DNA of 64,000 nucleotides from Typhlomys cinereus (taxonomy: Eukaryota > Chordata > Mammalia > Rodentia > Platacanthomyidae). The stretch spans positions 4,015,951 through 4,079,950 of the forward strand of contig JALPQD010000087.1 of assembly GCA_023101885.1 (NCBI GenBank). The letters are read 5' to 3'. Shown piece by piece: positions 46,431-57,737 of the stretch. Position 1 is the first letter of the stretch, and each line of letters begins with the position of its first letter. Made by a program: the position numbers and the translations under genes. The notes under the pieces are model-generated. The model was not told where the DNA came from, did no database searches, and was given only the letters and a program-made list of their open reading frames with translations.

Positions 46431-46914
46431 CAGGACCTTGGCTGCTCACAAACTCAACTTTAAAAAAAAGATGAACAATTGCATTTGAACAGGAAATTTT
46501 CAGAATTTTACTGCCATTACTCTCTGGGCCATACAGGGTAACAAGGATCTTCCTATCATCCACATGACATATAATAATGAATCCAGAAATATTTCAATAA
46601 TATGGAAGCATGTCCATAGCTTACATGCAAAATTTTTTGTTTTAAATAAAAGACATCAAGTAATTCTCTGCAGACAGAGAATTCTCCCCAGAGCCAAGTC
46701 CTTCCAACAGTGAGAGCCAACTGCTTCTTTTCAGACCTTTGGGTGACGTTGCTCATGAGCACACTGTGTGGGTCTCTTGCATGTCTCCGCCTCTTTCTGG
46801 GGGAGTTTCCATTTCTCAGCTTCTCAAATTCATTCATTACTGATTTGTTTGGGGGTTGTGCGCACAATTTAGGGTTTGGGTAGGAGTCAGAGGAAACTTC
46901 TGGAAACAAGTTTC
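46431..46914. other. Unique sequence
   Basis: A 117-codon minus frame (46556-46909) crosses it; its upstream end runs into SINE sequence and no splice sites support it. Confidence 0.4.
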
Positions 46915-46998
46915 CTCCTTCTACCTTGTAAACTACAGACAGGAAGCAAACTCAGGTCCTCAAGCACCTTTACTTGACTGACCCATCTTGCAGACCCT
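46915..46998 (-). repeat. tRNA-headed SINE fragment
   Basis: 'gcaaactcaggtcctcaagc' and 'actgacccatcttgcagacc' are complements of a B-box and head of B3/B4 type. Confidence 0.55.
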
Positions 46999-47090
46999 CT
47001 ACTTAACTTCTTACTCAAATCTTGCTTGTTTCGTGACTTCAGCTCCCACACGCCCGCTGTACCTTCTCTGGACTTTAAAAAAAATGTACA

Positions 47091-47324
47091 GGGCTGAAGA
47101 GATGGCTCAAGGGTTGAGACTCTGTCTCACAAGCAGAAGGTCCTGAGTGCGGATCCCAGGCCCCACGTAAAAAACGCCAGACAAAAAGGACAGTGGCCTG
47201 AACTTCCAGTCCTGGTGGGCAGAGCCTGAGAAATCCCAGAGCAAAGCACAAAGGAGGTAGAAGCAACCCAGGATGATTCCCAAAGTCACCCTTGGTCCTT
47301 CACAGGGACACATAGTGCCCTCTG

Positions 47325-47359
<35 letters not shown>

Positions 47360-47385
47360 GAATGAATAAATAAAGTTTATAAAAT
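47091..47385 (+). repeat. B2-like SINE (older subfamily)
   Basis: Head 'gggctgaagagatggctcaa', 'gaaggtcctgagtgcggatc', body 'ggcagagcctgagaaatccc', 'gtcacccttggtccttcaca', CA tail 47327-47357, then AATGAATAAATAAA. Short duplication around 'aatgtac' (47084-47090, 47386-47392). Confidence 0.9.
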
Positions 47386-48190
47386 AATGTACGAAGCCAG
47401 GAAACAAACAATACTTTCTCAAATTGAAAACCACAAAGCCAATTTACATCATGTCCTAGTGTTTCATCCCCCCCCCCAACCTCTTCTCTTAAATCTCAAG
47501 GTCTCTAGAGTAGAAATTATATTTTAATGAAAATAATTGTGAATTTAGATACAGAATCAAAGTTAACTAGTTCAATTATAAAGAAAGGTTGTCAGTGAGA
47601 ACATTAATCCATCTGTGAAGACGGGAAGTAATAGTCATGCGTGCTTGGGGCCGTGTCTGGCTCCATCGAGATTGCTGGTCCATCCGGAAAGGCCGCAACT
47701 TATTCAGCTGGCTAGTCCAATTCCCCAGACCCTTGCCAGCTCCCCAGCTATTCATAAATCAAGTAAGGCCAACTCAGCTATTCTGTATACTAATATTCCC
47801 TAAGATGGTGTTCCGCATTAATAATGTCTCCTTAACAGTTGCTAGCAAAGGTCCTCCTGCTTGCCAAGACTTCAGTTACAGTCACGGAAGGACATCACAC
47901 CCCTGCCCATGTCCCATCTCGAATCCCCTAGAGCAAGGCTGCGAACACAAAGAGGTTTCCACATCTTTCCCAGGATTGGGGTACACGGTCACTAACACTG
48001 CAGGGCTGCTCTGTAAAGGATGAAAAGTACAATGTCATCTTAGACACTCATTCTACTTTGTTTGTCTGGAAGAGAGTAGCGCTGTGTCCAACAGCTGATG
48101 TGCAAGATCTACTGGTTTCACTTTTTTTTCCTTTTTGAATGCCCCATAAAAGTAGCATAACTGTTCTTTCTTCCATTCATTTTTTTTTTG
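47386..48190. other. Unique sequence
   Basis: A C run at 47470-47478. Plus frames 47615-47803 and 47637-48023 overlap in different frames; unsupported. Confidence 0.4.
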
Positions 48191-48192
48191 AG

Positions 48193-48420
48193 GGGCTGGA
48201 GAGATGGCTCAGGGGTTAAGCCTCTGCCTCAGAAGCAGAAGGTCCTGAGTGCAGATCCCAGATACCACATAAAAATGTCAAGTGGAAATGGTGGTGGGCT
48301 GCACTTCCGGCCCTGGTAGGTGGAGCCTGGGAAATCCCAGAGCAAAGCAAAAAGGAGTAGAAGCAATTCAGGATGATTCCCGAAGTCATCCTGAATACAC
48401 AGGAATACACAGTGCCCTCT

Positions 48421-48462
<42 letters not shown>

Positions 48463-48487
48463 TAAAAAAATAAAATAATTAATTAAA
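48193..48487 (+). repeat. B2-like SINE (older subfamily)
   Basis: Head 'ggggctggagagatggctca', body 'ggagcctgggaaatcccaga', 'ggatgattcccgaagtcatc', (CA)n 48423-48460, then an AT-rich tail. Confidence 0.9.
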
Positions 48488-48564
48488 CTTTTTGTATGTG
48501 CAGCATGTGATGTGTATCTGCATGACGGCTGGGCAATGATCTTTTTTAGGTGTCAATACCCGCC

Positions 48565-48715
48565 TTTCCTGCTTGTTTGAGACAGGGTTTCTTTGCTCCA
48601 CAAGGCAGGCTAGTTGGCTCCTTAGCTTCTAGGGACTCTCCTGTCTCCACCTCGCACTTCACCATAGGGGAGTTGAAATTCCAGACATTAGCACTACTGT
48701 GTCTGGTTTTCCAGA
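48565..48715 (-). repeat. B1-like SINE
   Basis: Complement of B1: 'gtttgagacagggtttcttt', a diverged centre, and 'agcactactgtgtctggttt'. Confidence 0.65.
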
Positions 48716-48889
48716 TTCTGGAACCTCTAACTCAGACCATGGAGCTTGCGCAGTAAGCACTCTGGGCCACCTTTCTTGAAACCAACCACCTACCATAAGC
48801 AGGAGTGGTGGTTGTACCCCAGTTTGCTGTCATTGCCACTGGCATAGCATTGAGGTTCCTTTATATCAGGTGAGTGCAATGCAGGCTTG

Positions 48890-49270
48890 CGTGGAATCTG
48901 CCTGAAGCCTCCTCTCTGAGACACACGCTCTCTCAGTAATTAAGAGGTAACTGGGTCATTAAGAACTCATTAATCTTCAGAAATTTTTATCCCACAGGGT
49001 CATGTGCGATATTGGAGGGTGGTGTTCTGCTCTCCCATTGAAATGCAATAAAAGCCAACGTAATAATGAGCCCGGAGCCCGGTGGCATTCAGTTTGTATC
49101 TCCACGGCAAAGCTCCCCATAAGTTTATGTTCCTTCTCTTTCCTTAAGAAGATGTCCTGTCTTCTCACAGTGACCAAAGCATGAAGTTTCTTGTTCATTT
49201 GTGTAGACTGCTTGCAAAATAATATTACCACCTTAGTGGGATTATTACCTTAGTTTCATTTGCACTTACA
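48890..49270. promoter_or_regulatory. Candidate conserved noncoding element
   Basis: Repeat-free block with 'cagtaattaagaggtaactg', 'actcattaatcttcag', 'gaaatgcaataaaagcc' (HOX/CDX-like, about 49046-49054), 'gtaataatgag' and 'gggattattacc'. Inverted and clustered TAAT cores suggest a homeodomain-bound enhancer; a single sequence cannot prove it. Confidence 0.3.
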
Positions 49271-50626
49271 TGGAAAAAGTACTCTGTATTTCTTGTCAAC
49301 CCTTCCACGTTCCCTCCAACATTTCTTGCTCCCAGCTCTTCTCTCTTTATGGGATTCCTTTCCTTCCACTTTTTATTTTTAATTTCCTGGTCCTCCAACT
49401 CCTCTAACATGCAAGACTATTTGGCTACTTTAAAGTATTAAACCCCCAACCCTGACCTATTGCAAGTCAAAGACTTCACATCCAAAGCAAAGACCTTCCT
49501 CTAGCAAGGAGGTGTGGGGTTCCCCCTTTTGTCTCTGGAGTTGAGACTTTTTGCTCCTTGTCTAAGGCTTGCAGCTACTTCAGCCAGACAGGAGCGAGGA
49601 ACTAAGGAACTCACGACATTTCCCTGCAGAATGTTCCCAGTGAAATAATGATCCACAGCACGAGAGAGAGAAAGTCTGATTAGCGGCAGGGAGAACACGG
49701 GGTGGGGTCAGCAGCAGGACCCGGGCTCTGCTCCTGGCTTGGAGCAAATCAGCACATGTGGTCTTGTCTACCACACCAGGCAACTCGGCCCAGATGAGCC
49801 CCAGCTGTGGGCATGATGGAGACAGTTCAACTCAGAACCGAGCACCCGTCAAACGGCTACCAGGTGGCACCATTAGGCTACAAAAGACCCCTGGGTGCTC
49901 CTACCCTAATCAAGGCCAAATCAAAGCTATATCCAATCACATACTCCTTCCTTGGCCATTTCCTGGGCTCAACATCAGTAATGAAGCCACAAATCAAGTC
50001 TACCCAGTGCGATACTGTGATATAAAAAAAGGAAGAGGAAAGAAAGAAAACTTCAGCCTCCTGCATTCCTAGATAGTTGATTCTTGATTCCTGGAAGAAG
50101 CAAATTTTCTGTAGTGAACACACACGATTTTACAAAAATTACTAGATTATTTACGAATCCATGGACTGTGTTTCTTAGTTAAAAATTAGACAGTAGTCTG
50201 TAAGAAAAACCTTTGGCAGTAGCATCCGTGATGCTCTGGTCCATGATGCATCTGTAACAGACAGAAGACTAAAAGCCCAGCACAGGAGGCACGGGGCACT
50301 GGAAAGGACCGGGGTGTCAGGTTCCACAGGACGGGGGAGACCAGTCAGATTACAGGTGTTTCATTGCAGCGGCCTGTGAGGTTACTGAAGGTGTAACCAC
50401 CCCGGGCAACACGAGCTCGGGTTTATGCTTCAGGTGACTGCGCACAAGTCTAGATTCTAAGTGAGCACCCTGCTTTCTCTGTTCTCCATGTCTGGTTGTT
50501 GCCTTGGTTGGAGCCACCACCTTTCTAGATGGCTCAAGGGCTCAGTTCTCTGTGGTGGATTCAGCCCTACTACAAACCAAGTCCAGTTATTATGACCGAG
50601 GAGTTCAGTCAGGGAGGGCAAGTATA
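49271..50626. other. Unique sequence
   Basis: No repeat recognised. Overlapping frames at 49758-50072 (plus) and 49878-50123 (minus) are unsupported. Confidence 0.4.
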
Positions 50627-50627
50627 T

Positions 50628-51140
50628 TACTCAGGGTTCTGTAGAGAACAAATAGAATCCATATATATATATGGAACTTGCTGGACTTCCAAGATAAAAA
50701 TCTGAATAGGCCAATAAGACAGTAGCTAACTGCAGCTGCTCAGTCCAAGAGATGAATATTTCGGTAGTCTCACTCTGGGGTTGAAGGCTGGGAAGTCCCC
50801 CAAAAAGTCTATCAGCATTCCCAGTCATCTGCTGAAGATAGAAGAATTCCTGGAGAGTCACCAAACCTCATTGCTGTTTGACAGTCAAGAACTGGTGGTC
50901 CCTGACTTCAGCAAAGAGCCTCAGGGTCAAAGAACGGGGGGCTGCATTGAAAGAGAAACTCAACAACGCAGGACAAGAGAGAAAGCAAGTTCTTCCGCTC
51001 TGGGCCGCGCCTTCCACATCAATTAGACAATCTCTTGCAGACCTTCTCAAGGGCTTGCCTCACCTCTCAGTTCCTCATAGCTGTTCCTAAAGCTGTCTGC
51101 AGCTTTCAAGTTGGTACTTGTGTCCTTCACAGCAGGGAAA
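50628..51140 (-). repeat. Family A-related repeat, diverged copy 5
   Basis: Minus-oriented. The far end matches family A ('gccttccacatcaattagac', 'aatctcttgcagaccttctc', 'ttcaagttggtacttgtgtc'). The near end begins 'tactcagggttctgtagaga', a word typical of the 3' terminus of mammalian MaLR-type LTRs. This links family A to a longer, older element. Confidence 0.6.
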
Positions 51141-51344
51141 CACAGAACAAGGATGAACCCTGACATCCACACTGCTGGGCTCCATCTGCTGTCTGCCTTG
51201 AGAATTCTGGCAAACCTAAATGTGTTCAGAGCGAGAAAAGAGTAATTTCTCATTAGATCTTCCAGACCAGAGATTCTTGTCTATTTCTAAGATGGTAGTT
51301 AACAGCTTCTATTGACAAACGTGTCATTAAAACATCAGGGCACA

Positions 51345-51720
51345 GGGCTGGGAGATGGCTTGGTTGTTTAACAGCTCTTGGTGTGTAGGCGTGAGGACTC
51401 GTGAACCCTGCACATACGATGCACATATGAGCAAGCCACCTACGGCCACACATGCCTTTAAGACAGGAGAAATGTCAGGACCTTGCTGGCTAGTCAAACT
51501 GGCCCTAAACCAGAGGCTTTCTGGTTCAGTAAGAGACGTTGTCTCAAGGGAATAAGGGGGAGAGTGACAGAACAAGACAGTCTCTTTCCACAGGCACCAG
51601 TTGTCCATGGGATCTCACACATGCACACACATGTATACTCATGTATGATCACATACACACAGAGAAAAATACTGAGCCACAAGAAAAGCCACAAACAAGA
51701 ATGCACACCATTCAATTATT
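51345..51720 (+). repeat. B4-like SINE
   Basis: Head 'gggctgggagatggcttggt', B1-like middle 'cacacatgcctttaagacag', 'aagagacgttgtctcaaggg', and tail 'atgcacacacatgtatac'. This ID-plus-B1 arrangement defines B4. Confidence 0.75.
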
Positions 51721-52199
51721 TTTTAAGTCACAAAAGGCACCTTTTACAGCTACAAGAAGGTGTAATAATATACATCAGTGTCAAAATAGGATCCGGGTTC
51801 TGAGATATGCACAGGAAGAAACAGCCCGTGGTCATGGAGGTAACAACAAACTAAATGTCCACTAGACATTTGTGTCAAGAAATTGATCAAGAGTATATGA
51901 CAAAGTCTGCTTAATGACTACATACGTGGAAAAAGCAAAACTTTTTAATCACCGATTGAACTAGATAACATTTAGGATGCTCAGGCATGATTTAATCTTA
52001 ATAACAGATGACCCTGAGGATTCCATTTAATGCAAAATCAACTCAATATTACAAAGAATTCCAGGGACGAATATTTGGCATTAACAGACACCCAAAGCTA
52101 GATTAGTAAGAAGGCCAAAGAGATATAACCCACCTCCCAAAACCAGCCAGTGAGGTCCCCGGGTTTGAGAGTGAAAAGCACAGATGCCTTCGCTCTCAG
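51721..52199. other. Unique sequence
   Basis: AT-rich; nothing recognised. Confidence 0.4.
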
Positions 52200-52400
52200 G
52201 CCAGCAAGTGAATCCTATCAGGAATAGGTACTGATTTACATTTCACATCTAACTTTCTGTGCTTCTGTGAAATGTAATGAATGTTGATGCAGCTATTGAT
52301 TTTTGCAGCAGAGAGAAATTAACGAGACATTGTCCAATTTTGACCTTTCCTTAATGAGCCATGTGTGTACATCAAAAGACTTTTAGAACAAGTGGTTGAT
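52200..52400. promoter_or_regulatory. Candidate conserved noncoding element
   Basis: Short high-complexity block: 'gttgatgcagctattgattt' (PBX/HOX-like), 'gacattgtccaattttg' (SOX-like), 'tgacctttcc' (nuclear-receptor half-site, 52341-52350), 'acatcaaaagac' (TCF/LEF-like). No repeat. Confidence 0.28.
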
Positions 52401-53164
52401 CAGCTACCAAGCTTCCAAATCCATCTTATGCACCCTAAAAAAATCACGCTTTTAATCATTCTCCCAATCCCATCATTACTGAAGAGACAAGGCTCAATAG
52501 AAAAACAAACCCAGCCCTTGTGGAATCCACCTGGCTTACAGAATGGGGAAAGTGGGAAGAGTCTACTTAGAATTCAAATACCATCTTTTATGAGCCCCAA
52601 AAGGGAGTTTGCTGCATAGCAATCATTAATAAAACCATGACCAGGGTGTCTTTATGTAGAATAGTAAGTCTGTATGCATGCTTGCTTAAATTGGTGCTTC
52701 TGGAAACAAACAAAAAATATTTGCCTTATATTGATGTGCCTTTTGGATAAAAATTTACATCTAAATCAGAGAAAGAAATGACATGTGAGTTTGTCGATCT
52801 GCTGCTTCTAATTGACCAATTTTTTCTTCTGTGTATGTATCTCTTACCTAGAAGACCAGATACATGGATATAACCAAACACATGTTTGAGTTTTCTGAAT
52901 AAACACACTTATATTAATTATAACATGCTTATAATTGGTACAGGAGGTGGAGAGGCAGAATCATATATTCCTTTTACAGTCATGTCTTCCTAAATAAATT
53001 CAAGAAAACTATATTTTAGTTTTCTTGTTCATTTTTTTAACCTCAAACTGTTACAAATAATAGTTATAAAATCTTAAATAAGGTATTATATGAAAGTGTG
53101 CTATGATGGTATTTTTTTTCCAGCAGGGTATATAAAGTGAAAGATAATGCTACTTGTAATAATA
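52401..53164. other. Unique AT-rich sequence
   Basis: A minus-strand piece at about 52850-52894 lies between an acceptor (gtgtttattcag) and a donor (CTAG|gtaaga) and is open in one frame (KLKHVFGYIHVSGLLG); weak. Nothing else recognised. Confidence 0.3.
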
Positions 53165-53480
53165 GGACTTGGTAGTAAACATGTGTTATTGGTCTAGAAT
53201 TCTGAGGAAGTCCTTTACTTTTGCTGAATTAATAAATTGTGAAGCTCTTTGCCGCTCTCTGTTTGGCACATTTTCATGCTTATACTATGGGATTTTTGAA
53301 ACTCAATGGTTTGACGTAGGGCAAAGTTCAGAGGCATTATGAAATTAGCAGAAAAGCAGAGAAGTGAGAAGTGATATAAAAGAGAGTTGAGCCAAATGGA
53401 GTGAGCACAATTGAATGGCAATTTCCAGTACCTAATACAAAAAGCAGAGCCAGTATTTGCCTGGGATGTAGGCAAGTAAG
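53165..53480. promoter_or_regulatory. Candidate conserved noncoding element
   Basis: Repeat-free: 'gctgaattaataaattgtg', 'ggcattatgaaattagcag', 'gagcacaattgaatggcaat', 'cagtacctaatacaaaaagc'. Overlapped by an 86-codon minus frame that I do not recognise. Confidence 0.25.
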
Positions 53481-54222
53481 TCCCTTGGTGACTGATGGAT
53501 TCGGGTTTCTTTAAAATTCATGAAAAATAACATTTTAAATCTGTATGGCTTTCAGATATGCTTCATCCCAAATAATGAATTTCTTCCACTTTCCTTAAGT
53601 CTATCCTGTCTGTGTTTGTGTTTCTCTGAATCTCAAATTATAGTAGAAAGCAGCATAGTATGAGTACTCACTGTCGCTAATCACAACTGTGCTCAGAAAA
53701 GGGTTGAGGAAATGTTAGTTCTGTTGTAGTCTCTCAAGTCATTTTCCTAACATTTTAGCTCAAGCCCAACAAGCAGAACTTCTTTGTAAAATGAGATTTT
53801 TTTTGGTATGTAGTCCATATGAGCATATATAGACACAGCTGAACACAGAACAGAAGAAAAGAATGACTTTTCTACTTCACGTAGCAAGGGGGTTCTTAAA
53901 GTTGTATATAAGAGTGTTCTTCCGAATGAAGGCTTCAGCATGAAGGCATGTGTCTGCCTTGGTTTACCTGAACACTTGCTTCCCTCATCTGTACCATACT
54001 GACCTCAAGGTGCCAAAGAATCTGATGTCACCAGGTCTTAGCTAATGTATAATGTATGTAATGTTTAAGGCAGTCTGTGCCTTAAAACATGTCCCCTCCA
54101 ATTGGATATATTATATCACCTAAAATATATTACTGAAACAACACTACCATATAAAAGACAAGTAGGAAATGGCAGCAACAAATTATTCAATGAATTTTGA
54201 GAATTTTTTCTCTTTAGAAGTC
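53481..54222. other. Unique AT-rich sequence
   Basis: Nothing recognised. On the minus strand this is downstream of the frame at 54223; no AATAAA close to its stop was seen. Confidence 0.4.
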
Positions 54223-54759
54223 TTAAACATAGGTTAGTAAGTCATCGAGGGTGGAATTGTCTCGTCTATCCCGAAACACAGTGTGGATCACACGACATCT
54301 GGAGCTCCCTTCCAGTTCAGCAAGTCGATAATTGTATTCCTTAAATGCACTAGCAATGTGTAAAGACCCTTTAAGAGTTACGGGACTGGGAATGGTTTTA
54401 TTTTTATACAGACGGTACATTGTGGTCACGTGGTGCTCTTCCTCTGAGGATCTTGGAGAGCTTCCTTGACATTTTCTAATTAACTTTCCTTGCATTTCTC
54501 CAAGCTCACATAAGGCACGAGTTATTATCCACATGGTGGGCCCAGAAGCAGAGCACCTAGGGAGCAAAGCACGTAAGAGACTCCACTCACACAGCCCTAC
54601 ACGCAGGTTAACACGAGGCTTCCTCCACTTCCTATCAAGGCAGAATTCCAGAGAATGTGGTCCCAGGTGGTTTAGGATTTCAAGAAATGAAAAGCAAAAT
54701 ATAACTAATGTTTTCCAGAGAGCTGTTTGGAAGCACTGAAGGATCATCCACAGCACCAT
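54223..54759 (-). CDS. Unidentified 178-codon minus-strand reading frame
   Basis: The longest frame in the window that is not made of repeats. From 54759 to a TAA at 54223-54225. The N-terminal part reads MVLWMILQCFQTALWKTLVI (hydrophobic); the C-terminal half is hydrophilic and mixed in composition (…KNKTIPSPVTLKG…, ending STLDDLLTYV). A fair acceptor (tttgctccctag) at 54557 could start a terminal exon of 334 nt, 54223-54556, in the same frame. The frame is closed by a TGA not far upstream of 54759. I do not recognise the protein and see no poly-A signal close by. It could be a terminal exon, a pseudogene piece or chance. Confidence 0.25.
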   Translation of the reverse strand: MVLWMILQCFQTALWKTLVIFCFSFLEILNHLGPHSLEFCLDRKWRKPRVNLRVGLCEWSLLRALLPRCSASGPTMWIITRALCELGEMQGKLIRKCQGSSPRSSEEEHHVTTMYRLYKNKTIPSPVTLKGSLHIASAFKEYNYRLAELEGSSRCRVIHTVFRDRRDNSTLDDLLTYV

Positions 54760-54817
54760 AAGGACCCAAGGTGACTTTGAAGACAGTTTTCAGAGGATGA
54801 ACCTAAAACACAATTGT

Positions 54818-55265
54818 GATATAGGTGTCAGGTTAACAACTGCAGGCTGAGGTTTGGCACATCTGTGAAGAATTGATGGTTAAGTCCTAAGCAAACCTGC
54901 AGGAGACTGTCTATTCACCAGGCATAGGACTGTCTATCCACCAGGCATAGGACTATTCCCTGGGCAGGTGGACAAGAGGGGGGATCCTATAAGCCCAGCG
55001 AATTCCATGAGCATGAGCCCACTGCCCAAAATTTCTAACTGGTTTGTGAGTTGACATTCTTTAGCATACTGAGGAGATATGCTGTTTGGCAAATGGGTTT
55101 GTGCCTCTCTCAGCGGTTCTGTGGGCATGGCATGGCCAGTTCCCTTGACTCCTAGTGTTGGTGTGAGCTCTCTAACCAAGCTGGACTAAGAACTGTAACC
55201 AAACAGTCCTAAGCCAGCATAAAATTCCTATGAGCCGTTCAGTGCTGAATGTGCGGGCAACAAGC
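54818..55265 (+). repeat. Family A interspersed repeat, copy 6
   Basis: Plus-oriented: 'ataggtgtcaggttaacaac', 'aagcaaacctgcaggagact', 'catggccagttcccttgact', 'aagctggactaagaactgta'. Has a perfect-but-one 23-bp tandem duplication (54905-54927, 54928-54950) near its 5' third. Confidence 0.75.
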
Positions 55266-55284
55266 CATCAAATTAAGATGAAAA

Positions 55285-55405
55285 TCAACGGGTGACCCCT
55301 GCGTCTCAGTGAAGGATTGCGATTCTAAGTACTAGGTCAGAGACAGGAGAGGGGTTGGCAGGTTCAGGACCAGCCTGAGTTGCAAAGGGAGACCATGTCT
55401 CAGTG
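55285..55405 (+). repeat. Diverged B1-like SINE
   Basis: 'gacccctgcgtctcagtgaa', 'gtcagagacaggagaggggt', 'ggttcaggaccagcctgagt', 'ggagaccatgtctcag' in B1 order. Confidence 0.65.
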
Positions 55406-56393
55406 TATATATTGTGCTCTGTAGTGAAACCTTCCCATTTCTTTTATAGTTATTTGCTACCTTTGTAAAGTTTTCATCTTCTCCAATCTATTAAGAAGTC
55501 ACAGCATAGAATAAACAAAGGGCAATTTAAAGTCAAATGTTGACTGGGGTGGAACACATGATGCAACTCCAGTGGTGGGCTGAGTATCAGTCCCTCACGT
55601 GGACAGAGAAACTAAAATTCAGATAGTCGAATTCCCTAGAGAAGCTGCATATGTATCACCACAGATGGGCTTTATTGATTCTCAAACCAGATGTGGTACT
55701 TATGAAAAGCGTTGCTGTCATAGAGAACTTCATGATTTTGGTTATGTTTCATTTTATGCTCTTCAGTCTGAACTGGAAATGCCATACTGATATTAAATGG
55801 CTCCTGGTTGTCAATTGCCTATTTATCTTATTCATGTTTTTTTAAATGTGACACATAATTGGGGAAATATCAGATCATAGGCAACTAAGAATCACTTGTA
55901 TTTAGATGCAAAAGTAGCAAAAGACAAATGTTCCTTCTGATAGATATTTTCAAGACCTCTGACTCACCTGGTCTTTAGTTATTGACCAGGATCTTACTGA
56001 CATTCCCCTGTTCATTTCAAGCAGCCTTGCTGTCATCCCATGCTTGGTAAAAATTAGATAATCATTTGACCCATCTCTCCTGGAAGGGCCCACTAATTTT
56101 ACAATTCAGTTTGCCCAAATGTCTTCTGATTTTTAGCTCTTTGATGTTCTAAAAATGAATTTTAAACCTAGATTTTTATGAGGAAAGAAATGGTATTTAT
56201 TAGCTTCCCACATCCTTGGTGGATATTGGAAACTACTTCAGTTTTCAGCAAACACACTTTGCTTATACTTATCCTATTTCATAACTCTCCAGGTTCTTCT
56301 AACACTACACCTGAAAATTAGAGTAAAGCTCATGGAAGTTCAAACTAAACTAGCATCACTTTTCATAGGTATATTCTAGATAGAAGAGATCTG
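55406..56393. other. Unique sequence
   Basis: AT-rich. A minus-strand donor (CCAG|gtgagt, near 55968) has no good acceptor upstream. Nothing recognised. Confidence 0.4.
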
Positions 56394-56755
56394 GGTTGGA
56401 GAGCTGGCCAGTGCGTTTGGGTCGTAATACTCACAGGAAAACCAAGCATAGTAGAGTCCACCTGTAACCACATGGGGCACATGGGGTGGGTGGTATGGAT
56501 CTCTGACACTCCTTAACTGGAAAACCTAGCCAAATCCTGGAATTTCAGATTCAGTGAAAGATCCTGTCTTAAAAAAATCAGGTGGAAAGCAATGAAAGAA
56601 ATCATGCAATTTCAGCTTCTCACCTTTACATGCAAATGGACAAATGGGCCACATATCTTCATGCACATATGCATGCATGCTTGTGTATATGTACATACAC
56701 CCCCCACACACACACACACACTCACACACACACACACACACACAAACATAAATGA
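56394..56755 (+). repeat. B4-like SINE with CA tail
   Basis: Head 'gggttggagagctggccagt', middle 'agtagagtccacctgtaacc', 'agtgaaagatcctgtcttaa', tail 'atgcatgcatgcttgtgtat' then CA repeats 56700-56745. Confidence 0.7.
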
Positions 56756-56989
56756 ATAACTCCTGGTTGGGTGTTATTCACCAACTGTATTATAGTGTTA
56801 ACTAGTAGAAATTAACTCTTGGACTATGGTTGAGCCATATGCTTAGTTGGATGGGATAATAGATTCAGCTCTTTTCTCTTACAATGTTGTGGCTTGAAGA
56901 CAAAATTATAAAAGGTGGGTATAATACGTCTTGCCTTTAGTGAATGGTGAAACTTCTTAGGAAGTTCAATGCATTATCCCAAAGCATGG

Positions 56990-57065
56990 GCTGGGTTGTA
57001 ACTCACTGGTAGAGTGTAAGTCCCCGGTCCAATACCTATCCCAATTGATAATGTTGTAGGGTCAT
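56990..57065 (+). repeat. ID-like SINE fragment
   Basis: 'ctgggttgtaactcactggt', 'agagtgtaagtccccggtcc', 'aatacctatccca' match the ID head and B-box order. Confidence 0.55.
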
Positions 57066-57737
57066 TGAAAATTTTGTTTTTTTAAAAAAGGAAATTGTTT
57101 TCCTCCAACACAACACTCCTGATTCAATTCTTTACCTTTGCACATTTACAATTTGAAAGGAATCATTCTTGAAAGGAATGATGTGTGATAAAGTATGCTA
57201 GATATTATGTCTATAAATATTTGAAGTTATGAAGACTTATCAGAACACAGCACACATAACACAATATTACAGATACATGCATATATGTATATTATATATA
57301 TGTAGGTATATGTTTATCTATGTTAGTATATATATTCTACCATTCATATATGACACATACATGCTTTGAATACAAATATTATTTGGTAAGTGTATTATAT
57401 CCCAAGACATACAGAATACCCCATGTTCCCTCATCTGGAAAGCCTCACTGTGTCTCATATTTATACTGAAGCTTCCGGTACCCCAACACATGGATACCAT
57501 CCCTGGTATCTGAATGGGAGGTAAGGCTTGTTAATCTATTTGCTAATTTTTTTTACCAAGACTCAATCTGTATAGTTCATCAGGTAGTTCACCATGACTC
57601 AAATATCACAATATCTGAGTTGAGATTCATTCTGCTGCTGTGTATTTGCAACCTCAGAAGCCAAAATACCCTTGAATCACAGATGAAGACATATAGTATT
57701 CTGCCAAAGACCCTTTACATTTTCCCGTTTTCTGACA
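57066..57737. other. AT-rich unique sequence
   Basis: TATA/ATAT-rich at 57270-57340. No gene recognised. Confidence 0.4.
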
